NCBI GenBank assembly: GCA_021828105.1
Contig: JAKATG010000009.1
Span: forward strand, 124,001 to 188,000
DNA: 64,000 nt
Source: Taklimakanibacter sp021828105
GTDB lineage: Bacteria; Pseudomonadota; Alphaproteobacteria; Rhizobiales; Aestuariivirgaceae
Direction: 5' to 3'
The notes below the pieces were generated by a model. It did no database searches, was not told where the DNA came from, and was given only the letters and a program-made list of their open reading frames with translations. Positions 23,221 to 30,626 of the stretch are shown piece after piece (positions within the stretch are counted from its first letter, which is position 1; each line of letters starts with the position of its first letter). The translations under genes were made by a program, and so were the position numbers.

Positions 23221-24117
23221 ATGGACCTGCATCACATTCGATACTTTCTCGCCGTCAGCGACAGCCTGAACTTCACCCGGGCGGCCGAGGCCTGCAATGT
23301 CACCCAGCCGGCTCTAAGCCGGGCCATCCAGCAGCTCGAGGAGGAGATCGGCGGCCAGCTGTTCCGCCGCGAGCGCAATTTCACGCATCTGACCGATCTC
23401 GGCATGTTGATGCGCCCGCGCCTGCAGCAGATCCTGGACACGGTGGGCGCGGTCAAGCGCGAGGTCCGCCAGTTCCTGACGCTCGAAAACGCCCAGATCC
23501 GGCTGGGCATCATGTGCACGGTGGGACCGACCCGCTTCACCGGGCTCCTGGCCGATTTTCGCATGCGCTATCCGGGCGTTTCGCTCGAGCTCGTCGAGGG
23601 CATGCCGACGGGCCTGGCGGCCAAGCTGGAGCGCGGCGAGATCGACATCGCCGTGATGGCCTCGGCCGAGGGCTATCCCGAGCGCCTCGACCTCAAGCCC
23701 CTATACCGGGAGCGTTTCCTCCTTGCCTGCCCCACCGGCCACCGTTTCACCCGCATGAATGCCATCCGCATGCCGGAAGTCCACGGTGAGAACTATCTGC
23801 TCCGGCTCAATTGCGAGTACCAGAACAATATCGAGGATCTCATTCGTCAATCGGGAGGCGCGGTCCATGTCTGCTATCAGAGCGAGCGCGAGGACTGGAT
23901 CCAGAACATGGTCGCGGGCGGGCTCGGCATCTGCTTCATCCCCGAATTCAGCGCCGTGCTGCCGGGCCTGGAGCTGCGTCCGGTGATCGAGCCCGAAGTC
24001 TGGCGCGAGATCAATCTCGTGACCATGTCCGGCCGCCGCATGTCGCCGGCCTTGATCAGTTTCATCAAGGCGGTTCGCGACTATCCCTGGCCGGCGAGCC
24101 GTTTCGACACGAACTAG
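23221..24117 (+). CDS. LysR-family regulator, paralogue 1
   Basis: A 298-residue LysR protein: winged helix in residues 1-60 (MDLHHIRYFLAVSDSLNFTR, then NVTQPALSRAIQQLEEEIGG) and effector domain from about 90. Three cysteines lie in or near the effector domain (IMCTVGP, LACPTGH, LRLNCEYQN), so redox sensing is conceivable but not shown. It is closely related to the proteins at 24772 and 28077, with shared blocks such as REDWIQNMVAGGLGIC. It is divergent from bdhA and followed after 11 bp by an acetyltransferase gene, so it may control both arms. The ATG at 23221 gives the canonical start. Confidence 0.9.
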   Translation: MDLHHIRYFLAVSDSLNFTRAAEACNVTQPALSRAIQQLEEEIGGQLFRRERNFTHLTDLGMLMRPRLQQILDTVGAVKREVRQFLTLENAQIRLGIMCTVGPTRFTGLLADFRMRYPGVSLELVEGMPTGLAAKLERGEIDIAVMASAEGYPERLDLKPLYRERFLLACPTGHRFTRMNAIRMPEVHGENYLLRLNCEYQNNIEDLIRQSGGAVHVCYQSEREDWIQNMVAGGLGICFIPEFSAVLPGLELRPVIEPEVWREINLVTMSGRRMSPALISFIKAVRDYPWPASRFDTN

Positions 24118-24128
24118 AAGAGCGAGCC

Positions 24129-24722
24129 ATGCCGAACGACACTCTTGCCTTCACAATCCGTCCCTATCGGCCCGAAGATCGCGACGCTGTCGTGGATCTG
24201 TTCGTCCGCGTCAATCGCAGCCTGGCACCGCCCGAAATGAAGGAGGTCTTCGAGGCCTATGTGGCGAGGTCGCTTGCGGAGGAAATCGGCCAGATAGATC
24301 GATACTATGATGCCGCCCGCGACAGGAGCTTTTGGGTCACCATCGCCGATAGCCGCCTGCTCGGCAATTTCGGCCTCGAACCGGCGGATGACGGCGCCGC
24401 TGAAGTGCGGCGCATGTATGTCGATTTTCCGTTCCGGCGATCCGGGATCGCGCGGGCCATGCTTCTCCATGCCGAGACATGTGCCAGGCAAGCTGGTTTC
24501 ACCCGGCTCATCCTGAGCACATCCAGCCTCCAGCAACCGGCCCTGGCGCTCTACCGTTCCAGCGGTTTCGAGCTGGTTCGCCAGGAAATCGCCAACTCGC
24601 CCAGTCTCAAGACAGTGGGCAACGGCATTCCGCGCTACCACCTTGAGAAGCCGCTGATAAAAGGCCCGCCGCCTAATATTCAGGCATCCGTGCGCCTTTC
24701 AAATCCAGCCTGTTCACCGTAA
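24129..24722 (+). CDS. GNAT-family N-acetyltransferase
   Basis: A 197-residue GNAT enzyme: FTIRPYRPEDRDAVVDLF opens the fold, VRRMYVDFPFRRSGIARAML is motif A with the acetyl-CoA loop (R-x-x-G-x-A form), and ALALYRSSGFEL is motif B. The last ~25 residues (from LIKGPPPN) look like an unstructured tail. It begins 11 bp after LysR paralogue 1 and is probably co-transcribed with it. The substrate is unknown; it could be an amine, an amino acid or a toxic small molecule. Confidence 0.85.
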   Translation: MPNDTLAFTIRPYRPEDRDAVVDLFVRVNRSLAPPEMKEVFEAYVARSLAEEIGQIDRYYDAARDRSFWVTIADSRLLGNFGLEPADDGAAEVRRMYVDFPFRRSGIARAMLLHAETCARQAGFTRLILSTSSLQQPALALYRSSGFELVRQEIANSPSLKTVGNGIPRYHLEKPLIKGPPPNIQASVRLSNPACSP

Positions 24723-24771
24723 GCGAACATGGCTACGATACCAGAGGGCTGATCCCTTCCGAGAGCGACCT

Positions 24772-25674
24772 TTGGATATCCACCATATCCGTTATTTCCT
24801 GGCCGTGTGCGAGACCTTGAACTTCACGCGCGCGGCGGAGAAATGCAACGTCACCCAGCCGGCGCTGAGCCGGGCCATCCAGCAGCTCGAGGAAGAGGTC
24901 GGCGGCCTGCTGTTCCGCCGCGAGCGCAATCTGACCCATGTCACCGATCTCGGCCTGCTGATGAAGCCGCGCCTGCAGCAGGTCCTGGACGGGCTCAGCG
25001 AGGTCAAGCGTGATGCCAAGCGGTTCCTGACGCTGGAAGACGCCAATATCACCCTCGGCATCATGTGCACGATCGGCCCCCGGCGCCTGACCGGTCTCAT
25101 CGCCGAATTCGGCCGGAGATTTCCCGGCGTGTCGATCAAGCTCATCGAGGGCGTCGCCAAGGACCTGGCGGGCAAGATCGAAGCCGGCGAGATCGATCTC
25201 GCCATCATGGCCAATCCGGACGGATTTTCCGACCGCATCGACGCGCACAGTCTTTATGGCGAGCGCTTCGTCATCGCCTTCCCCGAGCAGCATCGCTTTG
25301 CCGCCATGAACGGTATTCCGATGCGCGAGATCCATGGTGAAAGCTATCTGCGCCGGATCAACTGTGAATATCGCGATCATCTGTCGAAGATCGCCGACGA
25401 ATGTCATGCCGATGCGCCGCTCGCTTTCGCCAGCGAGCGCGAGGACTGGATCCAGAACATGGTCGCGGGCGGCCTCGGTATCTGCATCATCCCCGAATTC
25501 AGCGCCGTCATCCCCGGCATCCAGATCCGTCCTCTCATCGACCCGGACGTGTCGCGCGATGTCAGCCTGGTCTGGATGGCGGGGCGGCGGCATTCGCCGG
25601 CCGTCGCGGCTTTCGTGAAGATGGCGCGATCGCATCCTTGGCCGGAAAGCCAATACGCGCCCGTGGCCGCCTGA
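24772..25674 (+). CDS. LysR-family regulator, paralogue 2
   Basis: A 300-residue LysR protein, highly similar over its whole length to paralogue 1 (shared blocks NFTRAAE, CNVTQPALSRAIQQLEEE, LFRRERN, SEREDWIQNMVAGGLGIC). The first codon giving the LysR N-terminus (DIHHIRYFLAV) is TTG at 24772 with GAGAG upstream; no ATG fits. It stands alone after the acetyltransferase gene, 123 bp before the cupin gene, which carries the CGGCATTTC motif upstream. The close similarity and adjacency to paralogue 1 suggest a local tandem duplication with the acetyltransferase gene between the copies. Confidence 0.88.
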   Translation: MDIHHIRYFLAVCETLNFTRAAEKCNVTQPALSRAIQQLEEEVGGLLFRRERNLTHVTDLGLLMKPRLQQVLDGLSEVKRDAKRFLTLEDANITLGIMCTIGPRRLTGLIAEFGRRFPGVSIKLIEGVAKDLAGKIEAGEIDLAIMANPDGFSDRIDAHSLYGERFVIAFPEQHRFAAMNGIPMREIHGESYLRRINCEYRDHLSKIADECHADAPLAFASEREDWIQNMVAGGLGICIIPEFSAVIPGIQIRPLIDPDVSRDVSLVWMAGRRHSPAVAAFVKMARSHPWPESQYAPVAA

Positions 25675-25709
25675 CCCCATAAGATCAGGCTATCGAATCC
25701 AAACTCATT

Positions 25710-25718
25710 CGGCATTTC
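25710..25718 (+). promoter_or_regulatory. CGGCATTTC promoter motif, copy 3 (cupin gene)
   Basis: CGGCATTTC in the context TTCGGCATTTCAG lies 79 bp before the cupin-gene start, in the sense orientation, between LysR paralogue 2 and the cupin gene. Confidence 0.45.
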
Positions 25719-25797
25719 AGCCTTGCCTGGCACTTTGGCAGTGTTCGCCATGGAAGCTGCGCCTCCTCATGTCACGCAGCAAACATGGAGACACTTG

Positions 25798-26271
25798 ATG
25801 AAACTCGATCTGACCATACGCCTCGGCGTCGCTGCTCTGGCATTTGCGGCGGCTGCCAATTTCGCTCAGGCCGGAGAATGTCCGGCCGGCAAGATGAAGG
25901 ACAATGCCGTGACCACGGGCGAGATGATGCCCAAGGGAGTCACCGATGACGTCCTCGCTTCCATCGATCTGGCGCCGAAGGGCGAGGCCTTCAAGGGTGA
26001 AGCGCTGCGCCTGCGCAAGCTGGTGATCCAGCCGGGCGGCATCGTGCCGTGGCATGACCACAAGTCGCGCCCGGCGAATATCTATATCGTGTCGGGCACG
26101 GTGACTGAATATCGCAGCAGCTGCGAAGTGCCCATCGTCCACAAGACCGGCGACACCGTTGCCGAATTCGGCGAAGGCTACGCCCATTGGTGGAAGAACA
26201 CAGGCAAGAAGCCGGCTATCCTGCTGTCCGCCGATATCATCCATACCAATATGGACGATCACATGATGTGA
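25798..26271 (+). CDS. Secreted single-domain cupin protein
   Basis: A 157-residue exported cupin. Residues 1-24 form a signal peptide (MKLDLTIRLGVAALAFAAAA, cleaved near AQA-GE). The cupin metal motif is seen in GGIVPWHDHKSRPANIYIVSG (split here as GGIVPWHDHK and YIVSGTVTEY), and the second half in FGEGYAHWWKNTG. Function is unknown; periplasmic cupins of this kind often appear in oxidant or electrophile stress clusters. The ATG at 25798 follows GGAG by 7 nt. It has its own CGGCATTTC motif and is followed after 99 bp by an MFS pump gene. Confidence 0.82.
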   Translation: MKLDLTIRLGVAALAFAAAANFAQAGECPAGKMKDNAVTTGEMMPKGVTDDVLASIDLAPKGEAFKGEALRLRKLVIQPGGIVPWHDHKSRPANIYIVSGTVTEYRSSCEVPIVHKTGDTVAEFGEGYAHWWKNTGKKPAILLSADIIHTNMDDHMM

Positions 26272-26370
26272 AACCCGCCCGGCCAAGCCTTTTGCAACCG
26301 CAGCCGGGACTTGCCTGCGTGGCACCCTTCCCCCGGGGTGTCACGCAAATTTCTATTGATGGAAATCCGC

Positions 26371-27567
26371 ATGACCAGCGCCATTGAAACCGCGCCGCGC
26401 ATGGGTGCGACACCCATTGCGAGGTTGATCGCTATCGCCATCATCAGCTTTCTCACGCTGGTCGATCTCTTCGCGACGCAGGCCATCTTGCCGTCGCTTG
26501 CGGCGGCCTATCACGTATCGCCGGGCGTCATGGGCTCGGCCGTCAATCTGTGCACGCTGGGAATGGCGATCTCTGGCCTCGGCGTCGCCCTGCTCAACCA
26601 CCGGATCGGCCGGCGCAAAGGTGTGGTTCTGAGCCTTACCTTGCTGACCATTCCCACGCTGCTCCTGGCGCTCATGCCGGATCTCACCTTGTTCGCGGCC
26701 CTGCGTCTCTTGCAAGGCGTCTTCATGTCGGCGGCCTTCAGCCTGACGATCGCCTATATTGCCGAGACGGCAAGCGCGAATCTCATATCGGCAGCCCTTG
26801 CCGCCTATGTGACCGGCAATGTCGCGAGCAATCTTTTCGGCCGGCTGATGTCGGCCGCCATTGCCGATCATTTGGGCCTTCCCGCCAATTTCCTGATCTT
26901 TGCCGGACTCAATCTCGCCGGCGCCGCCCTGGCCTTCATCCTGCTCAGCGACGAGACGATGAACCGGACTGGAGCCAGGCAGAGAAACCTTCTCGCTCTC
27001 TTCCGCCGGCGCGCCCTCAATGCCAGCTTCGCCATCGGCTTCCTGATCCTCTTCGTGTTCATTGGCGCCTTCACCTATGTGAATTTCGTGCTCACGCGGC
27101 CGCCGCTCGGCCTCTCGACCATGCAGCTGGGCTTCGTCTATTTCATTTTCCTCCCCTCGATCATCGCCACACCTTTCGCAGGCCTCGCCAGCAACCGGCT
27201 CGGCGCCGGAACGGTCATCATCCTGGCTCTCCTGGTGGCACTCCTGGGCCTTGCGGCATCGCTCATTCGGGATTTGACCTTCGTTCTCGGCGCAATGACT
27301 CTGCTCGCCGCCGGCACGTTCTTCGCCCAGGCCGCCGCCACCGGCTATGTCAGCCGCAGCGCCGGCGCGGCGCGTGGTTCCGCGGGCGGCGTCTATCTCG
27401 CTTCTTACTATTCGGGCGGCCTCGTAGGCAGCATCGTTATCGGCCAGGTGTTCGACCAATTCGGCTGGACTGCGGTCGTGATCGTCCTTGGATTTGCGCT
27501 CAGTGCCGCATGCGTTATCGCTCTCTTCATGACGGAAGACGATAGCACGCTCGCATCGCAACGATAG
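26371..27567 (+). CDS. MFS transporter (YnfM/arabinose-efflux type)
   Basis: A 398-residue major facilitator with about 12 membrane helices. The loop after helix 2 has the family motif in NHRIGRRKGVVLSL, and LRLLQGVFMSAAFSLTIAYI marks helix 4. The YnfM/AraJ-like branch exports drugs or sugars by proton antiport. The ATG at 26371 with GGAA upstream is preferred; ATGs at 26359 and 26311 add residues without a membrane pattern. It is monocistronic, lying between the cupin and DUF302 genes, and may expel the compound sensed by the neighbouring LysR proteins; that is inference. Confidence 0.85.
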   Translation: MTSAIETAPRMGATPIARLIAIAIISFLTLVDLFATQAILPSLAAAYHVSPGVMGSAVNLCTLGMAISGLGVALLNHRIGRRKGVVLSLTLLTIPTLLLALMPDLTLFAALRLLQGVFMSAAFSLTIAYIAETASANLISAALAAYVTGNVASNLFGRLMSAAIADHLGLPANFLIFAGLNLAGAALAFILLSDETMNRTGARQRNLLALFRRRALNASFAIGFLILFVFIGAFTYVNFVLTRPPLGLSTMQLGFVYFIFLPSIIATPFAGLASNRLGAGTVIILALLVALLGLAASLIRDLTFVLGAMTLLAAGTFFAQAAATGYVSRSAGAARGSAGGVYLASYYSGGLVGSIVIGQVFDQFGWTAVVIVLGFALSAACVIALFMTEDDSTLASQR

Positions 27568-27572
27568 CGATA

Positions 27573-27581
27573 CGGCATTTC
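27573..27581 (+). promoter_or_regulatory. CGGCATTTC promoter motif, copy 4 (DUF302 gene)
   Basis: CGGCATTTC in the context ATACGGCATTTCAA lies 56 bp before the DUF302 start, 5 bp after the MFS stop. Confidence 0.45.
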
Positions 27582-27637
27582 AAAGGACGAGATGCTTTTG
27601 CGATGTTGGGTCATCGCATCCACAACAGGAGACAAAC

Positions 27638-28099
27638 ATGTTCAATCGTCGCACTCTCACCATGGCGCTCGCTATGTCCGCCCTCGCTGTCCTTCCGGCT
27701 CACGCCGCCAACAATGGCGTGGTCAAGGGCAAGAGCGCCTATAAGATGGCCGAAACCATCGACCGCCTGAAGAAGGATGTGGCCGCCAAGGGCATCACTT
27801 TCTTCGCCGAAATCGATCAGGCGAAGCTCGCGGCCGATGCCGGTATCACGCTCGGGCCCTCGACGCTTCTGATCTTCGGCAACCCGGCGCTCGGCTCCCA
27901 GTTCATGACCTCGAACCCCTCGTCCGGCATCGATTGGCCGGTCCGCCTTCTCGTCATCGAGGACAAGAACGGCCAGGTTTGGACGGTCTATAACGACTTC
28001 GGCTATATCGCACGCCGCCACGGCATCAGGAACCGCGGCGCCGCCTTCAAGATGGCCTCCGAGGTGATCGCCTCGATCACATCGTCGGTGAAGAAATAA
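27638..28099 (+). CDS. Secreted DUF302 family protein
   Basis: A 153-residue exported protein: signal peptide MFNRRTLTMALAMSALAVLP ending at AHA, then a DUF302 domain (ITFFAEIDQAKLAADAGI, LLIFGNPALGSQFM and WTVYNDFGYIA). DUF302 proteins bind no well-established ligand; they recur in redox and metal stress loci. AGGAGA stands 5 nt before the ATG and a CGGCATTTC motif lies 56 bp upstream. Its 3' end overlaps the 3' end of the convergent LysR paralogue 3 gene by 23 bp. Confidence 0.85.
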   Translation: MFNRRTLTMALAMSALAVLPAHAANNGVVKGKSAYKMAETIDRLKKDVAAKGITFFAEIDQAKLAADAGITLGPSTLLIFGNPALGSQFMTSNPSSGIDWPVRLLVIEDKNGQVWTVYNDFGYIARRHGIRNRGAAFKMASEVIASITSSVKK

Positions 28100-29018
28100 G
28101 CTCGTTGTCCAGAGCCTCGCGGGCGGCGATCGCCTGCGCACCGAACCACTCCTTGCGCATGGCTTCGCGCACCAGCACACCGAGAGCGGGCGAATGCGCC
28201 CGCTCCGTCATCGTCACCAGATTGACGATGCGCCAGAATTCCGGCTCGACGACCGGCAGGCCGATCACGCCCGGATGATTGACGCTGTGCCGCGGCATGA
28301 AGCCGAAGCCGAGCCCGGCGGCGATCATCGCCTGCGTCCAATCCTCGCTGTCGCTGAAATAGGCCGGCGATACCGTCACCCCTTGCGACGCGAGGATGCC
28401 ATCGGCGTAGCCCGCGAATTCGCAGTGATTGCGATGGATATAGGCTTCACCGCTCAGATCCTTGACGCGCACCGCTTCCTGATTGGCGAAGCGATGGCTC
28501 GGATGGACGGCGATGACCATTTGCTCGCGGAACAAGGGCAGCAAATGCAGCTCCGGCCCCGGCTCCTTGCCGGGCAGGGCATAGATGGCGGCATCGATCT
28601 CACCGGCCGCGAGGCGGCGCTCGAGCTCGAAGGAGTTCGCATCCGAGAGCAGCATGTCGATCCCGGCATAGGCGCGGGGTACGGCCAGGATGAGGTCAGT
28701 GAACTGGTTCGGCGCGATGGTCGTCATGATGCCGAGCCTGAGCGTGTGCTTTTCCGCGCCCGCATATTGCCGGGCGAGCTTCAGCGCCTCGTCCGATTCC
28801 CTGGCGACCTGTTCGAGATAGGGCCGCACCATCCGGCCGAGGGGCGAAAGATTGGTGAGCCGGCGCTCACGGTGGAACAAAGGGCCGCCGAATTCCTGCT
28901 CGAGCAGGATGATGGCGCGGGAAAGTGCCGGCTGCGAAACATTGCACTTCTCGGCGGCGCGGGAAAAGTTGAGCTCCTCCGCGACCGCCAGGAAATAGCG
29001 CACTTGATGGAGTTCCAT
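28077..29018 (-). CDS. LysR-family regulator, paralogue 3
   Basis: A 313-residue LysR protein of the same subfamily as those at 23221 and 24772 (MELHQVRYFLAVAEELNFSR, NVSQPALSRAI), but more diverged in its effector domain (SDSEDWTQAMIAAGLGFGF). It has a longer C-terminal tail than the other two. It is encoded on the minus strand, downstream of the alpha/beta-hydrolase gene (88 bp) and convergent with DUF302. As the third member within 6 kb it strengthens the idea of a dedicated regulatory cluster here. Confidence 0.9.
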   Translation of the reverse strand: MELHQVRYFLAVAEELNFSRAAEKCNVSQPALSRAIILLEQEFGGPLFHRERRLTNLSPLGRMVRPYLEQVARESDEALKLARQYAGAEKHTLRLGIMTTIAPNQFTDLILAVPRAYAGIDMLLSDANSFELERRLAAGEIDAAIYALPGKEPGPELHLLPLFREQMVIAVHPSHRFANQEAVRVKDLSGEAYIHRNHCEFAGYADGILASQGVTVSPAYFSDSEDWTQAMIAAGLGFGFMPRHSVNHPGVIGLPVVEPEFWRIVNLVTMTERAHSPALGVLVREAMRKEWFGAQAIAAREALDNELISSPTM

Positions 29019-29106
29019 CGCCGCCTCCGCCCGCTTTGGGCGGCCCATCGTAGCAAGAGCGGCAGGCAAAGCCAGACCGGGTGCTGATGGCCTCAAATGC
29101 CCTCGA

Positions 29107-30093
29107 TCAACTTATTGTTTTATCGAGGAATTCTCTGACCAGTCGGATGGCGGCCGGCGCTTGCGTCTCCAGGACGAAGTGGCTGGCATCGAGGAAGTGC
29201 AGCTCGGCGTCGGGCATATCGCGCCTGAAGGCCTGCGCGCCGGCCATGGTGAAGAAGGGATCGTGGCGGCCCCAGACGATGAGCGTCGGAGGCTTGTGCT
29301 CCCTGAAATAGGCCTGGAACTTCGGATAGAGATCGATATTCGTCTTGTAGTCGCCGAACAGGTCGAGCTGGACATCGAGGCTTCCTGCGCGTTGCATGAG
29401 ATATTGATCGATCAGCCAGTTCTCCGGTGCGACGCGTTCGATATCCTTGTCGGACAATCCGGCAAGATACTGCAGCTTGACGCCTTCCGGCCCGAGCCAG
29501 CCCGTCAAGGCGGCACGCTTTTCCGGTGTCGGATCACGCCAATAAGCTTTGAGAGGCGCCCAGCCGTCGCTCAAGCCCTCCTCATAGGCATTGCCGTTCT
29601 GGACGATCAGCCCGGCAATCCATTCGGGTCGCTTCAGGACCAGGCGCAAGCCGATCGGCGCGCCATAGTCCTGGATGTACAGGGCGAAATGGCGCAGACC
29701 TACGGCCGCAGCAAAATTCTCCATGAGATCCGCATAGGCGGCGAAGCTGTAGGCAAAGCGTCCACGCTCGGGAAATTCGCTGAAGCCGAAGCCCGGATAG
29801 TCGGGCGCCACGACTCGATAGCGATCGGCGAGAGCGGGCATGAGGTGCCTGAACATGTGCGATGACGTAGGAAAGCCGTGGAGCAGAAGCACGGCCGGCG
29901 CATCCTTTCGGCCCGCCTCGCGGTAGAAGATCTCGATGCCGTCCACGGAAATGCGGCGATGCCTGACGATGAGGTGATCACCGCTCTCTTCCGGCTGCAC
30001 ACTCGTTTGGTCGACCTCCTGCGCCGCGACCGCCGTCGTCATCAATGAGGCGGCGCCCGCCAGGGTCGCGCGCCTTGTACAACTGCCTGCCAT
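29107..30093 (-). CDS. Exported alpha/beta hydrolase, epoxide-hydrolase/haloalkane-dehalogenase type
   Basis: A 328-residue alpha/beta hydrolase. Residues 1-24 look like a twin-arginine signal (TRRATLAGAAS, cleaved after VAA). The oxyanion HGFPTSS is followed by nucleophile Asp142 in YIQDYGAPIG, an aspartate rather than a serine, which places it with epoxide hydrolases and dehalogenases. An acid in WGRHDPFF and the His in DASHFVLE complete the triad. The ATG at 30093 is 10 nt from GAAGG. A CGGCATTTC motif lies 63 bp upstream. An exported detoxifying hydrolase fits the surrounding stress-type genes; substrate unknown. Confidence 0.85.
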   Translation of the reverse strand: MAGSCTRRATLAGAASLMTTAVAAQEVDQTSVQPEESGDHLIVRHRRISVDGIEIFYREAGRKDAPAVLLLHGFPTSSHMFRHLMPALADRYRVVAPDYPGFGFSEFPERGRFAYSFAAYADLMENFAAAVGLRHFALYIQDYGAPIGLRLVLKRPEWIAGLIVQNGNAYEEGLSDGWAPLKAYWRDPTPEKRAALTGWLGPEGVKLQYLAGLSDKDIERVAPENWLIDQYLMQRAGSLDVQLDLFGDYKTNIDLYPKFQAYFREHKPPTLIVWGRHDPFFTMAGAQAFRRDMPDAELHFLDASHFVLETQAPAAIRLVREFLDKTIS

Positions 30094-30156
30094 GTGAATC
30101 GATCCTTCTCGATAGGCCCGGGGTCGTTACAGGATCTCGCCGAGATGCGAAGAATG

Positions 30157-30165
30157 GAAATGCCG
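30157..30165 (-). promoter_or_regulatory. CGGCATTTC promoter motif, copy 5 (alpha/beta-hydrolase gene)
   Basis: Minus-strand CGGCATTTC in the context CTCGGCATTTCC lies 63 bp before the hydrolase start. A 13-bp palindrome ATCTCG-C-CGAGAT (30134-30146) follows it toward the gene. Confidence 0.45.
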
Positions 30166-30254
30166 AGGATGATTTGAATCAATAGGCAGCCGGCATTGGT
30201 CCAAGTCCATGCCGGTGGCGCACACTCCCTCCAGCACAGCTCATGGAGGATGCC

Positions 30255-30380
30255 ATGAAGAGACTTTGGTTCAGATTTTCGCGCTGGTTCCACTCATTCG
30301 ACGAAACGGACGCCGAAATCGCGCGCCTCATCAAGACCGCGGAAGACGGCGCGCGCGTCGGAATGATGGGGTGGTATTAA
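30255..30380 (+). CDS. Small basic/aromatic protein, 41 aa
   Basis: A short frame I do not recognise: MKRLWFRFSRWFHSFDETDA, then EIARLIKTAEDGARVGMMGWY. GGAGG sits 5 nt before the ATG, the N-terminus is Trp/Phe/Arg-rich and amphipathic, and the C-terminus is helical. The stop TAA touches the stop of the convergent MoaD-like gene. The good ribosome site and sensible composition favour a real small protein, perhaps membrane-surface associated; homologues would be needed to be sure. Confidence 0.4.
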   Translation: MKRLWFRFSRWFHSFDETDAEIARLIKTAEDGARVGMMGWY

Positions 30381-30626
30381 CTAGCCGCCGGCGATGCGCG
30401 GCAGCAGATACACTTCGGCATTTTCCGGGATCTTCTCGCCCCAGGAATCGCGGAAGATGCGGCCATTGATGGAGACGGCGATGCCGCGCTCGATATGGGG
30501 CCTGAGGCCGGGATATTCGGCCTCGAGCTTGGTGAAGAGATCGCGGATGTCGCGCGCCTCGACATCGACGGCGGAAGCGCCGTGGGCGGCGGATTTGAGC
30601 GCCCCCCACAGCACGACATTGACCAT
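30381..30626 (-). CDS. MoaD/ThiS-family ubiquitin-like sulfur carrier
   Basis: An 81-residue beta-grasp protein ending in Arg-Ile-Ala-Gly-Gly, the GG tail that is adenylated and thiocarboxylated in MoaD and ThiS. VVLWGALKSAA at the N-terminus and ISINGRIFRDSW-like turn (VSINGRIFRD) in the middle fit MoaD-like proteins. Its ATG overlaps the stop of the molybdopterin subunit gene by 1 bp (TGATG), so it is translationally coupled to a molybdenum hydroxylase. It may serve molybdopterin synthesis or sulfuration for this enzyme specifically. There is no MoaE gene beside it, so an unusual role is possible. Confidence 0.85.
   Translation of the reverse strand: MVNVVLWGALKSAAHGASAVDVEARDIRDLFTKLEAEYPGLRPHIERGIAVSINGRIFRDSWGEKIPENAEVYLLPRIAGG

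Noticed and set aside
25706..25728. Sigma-54 promoter overlapping the CGGCATTTC motif at the cupin gene
   Set aside because: The GG-to-GC spacing is 12 rather than 10 and other copies of the motif lack a TTGC box.
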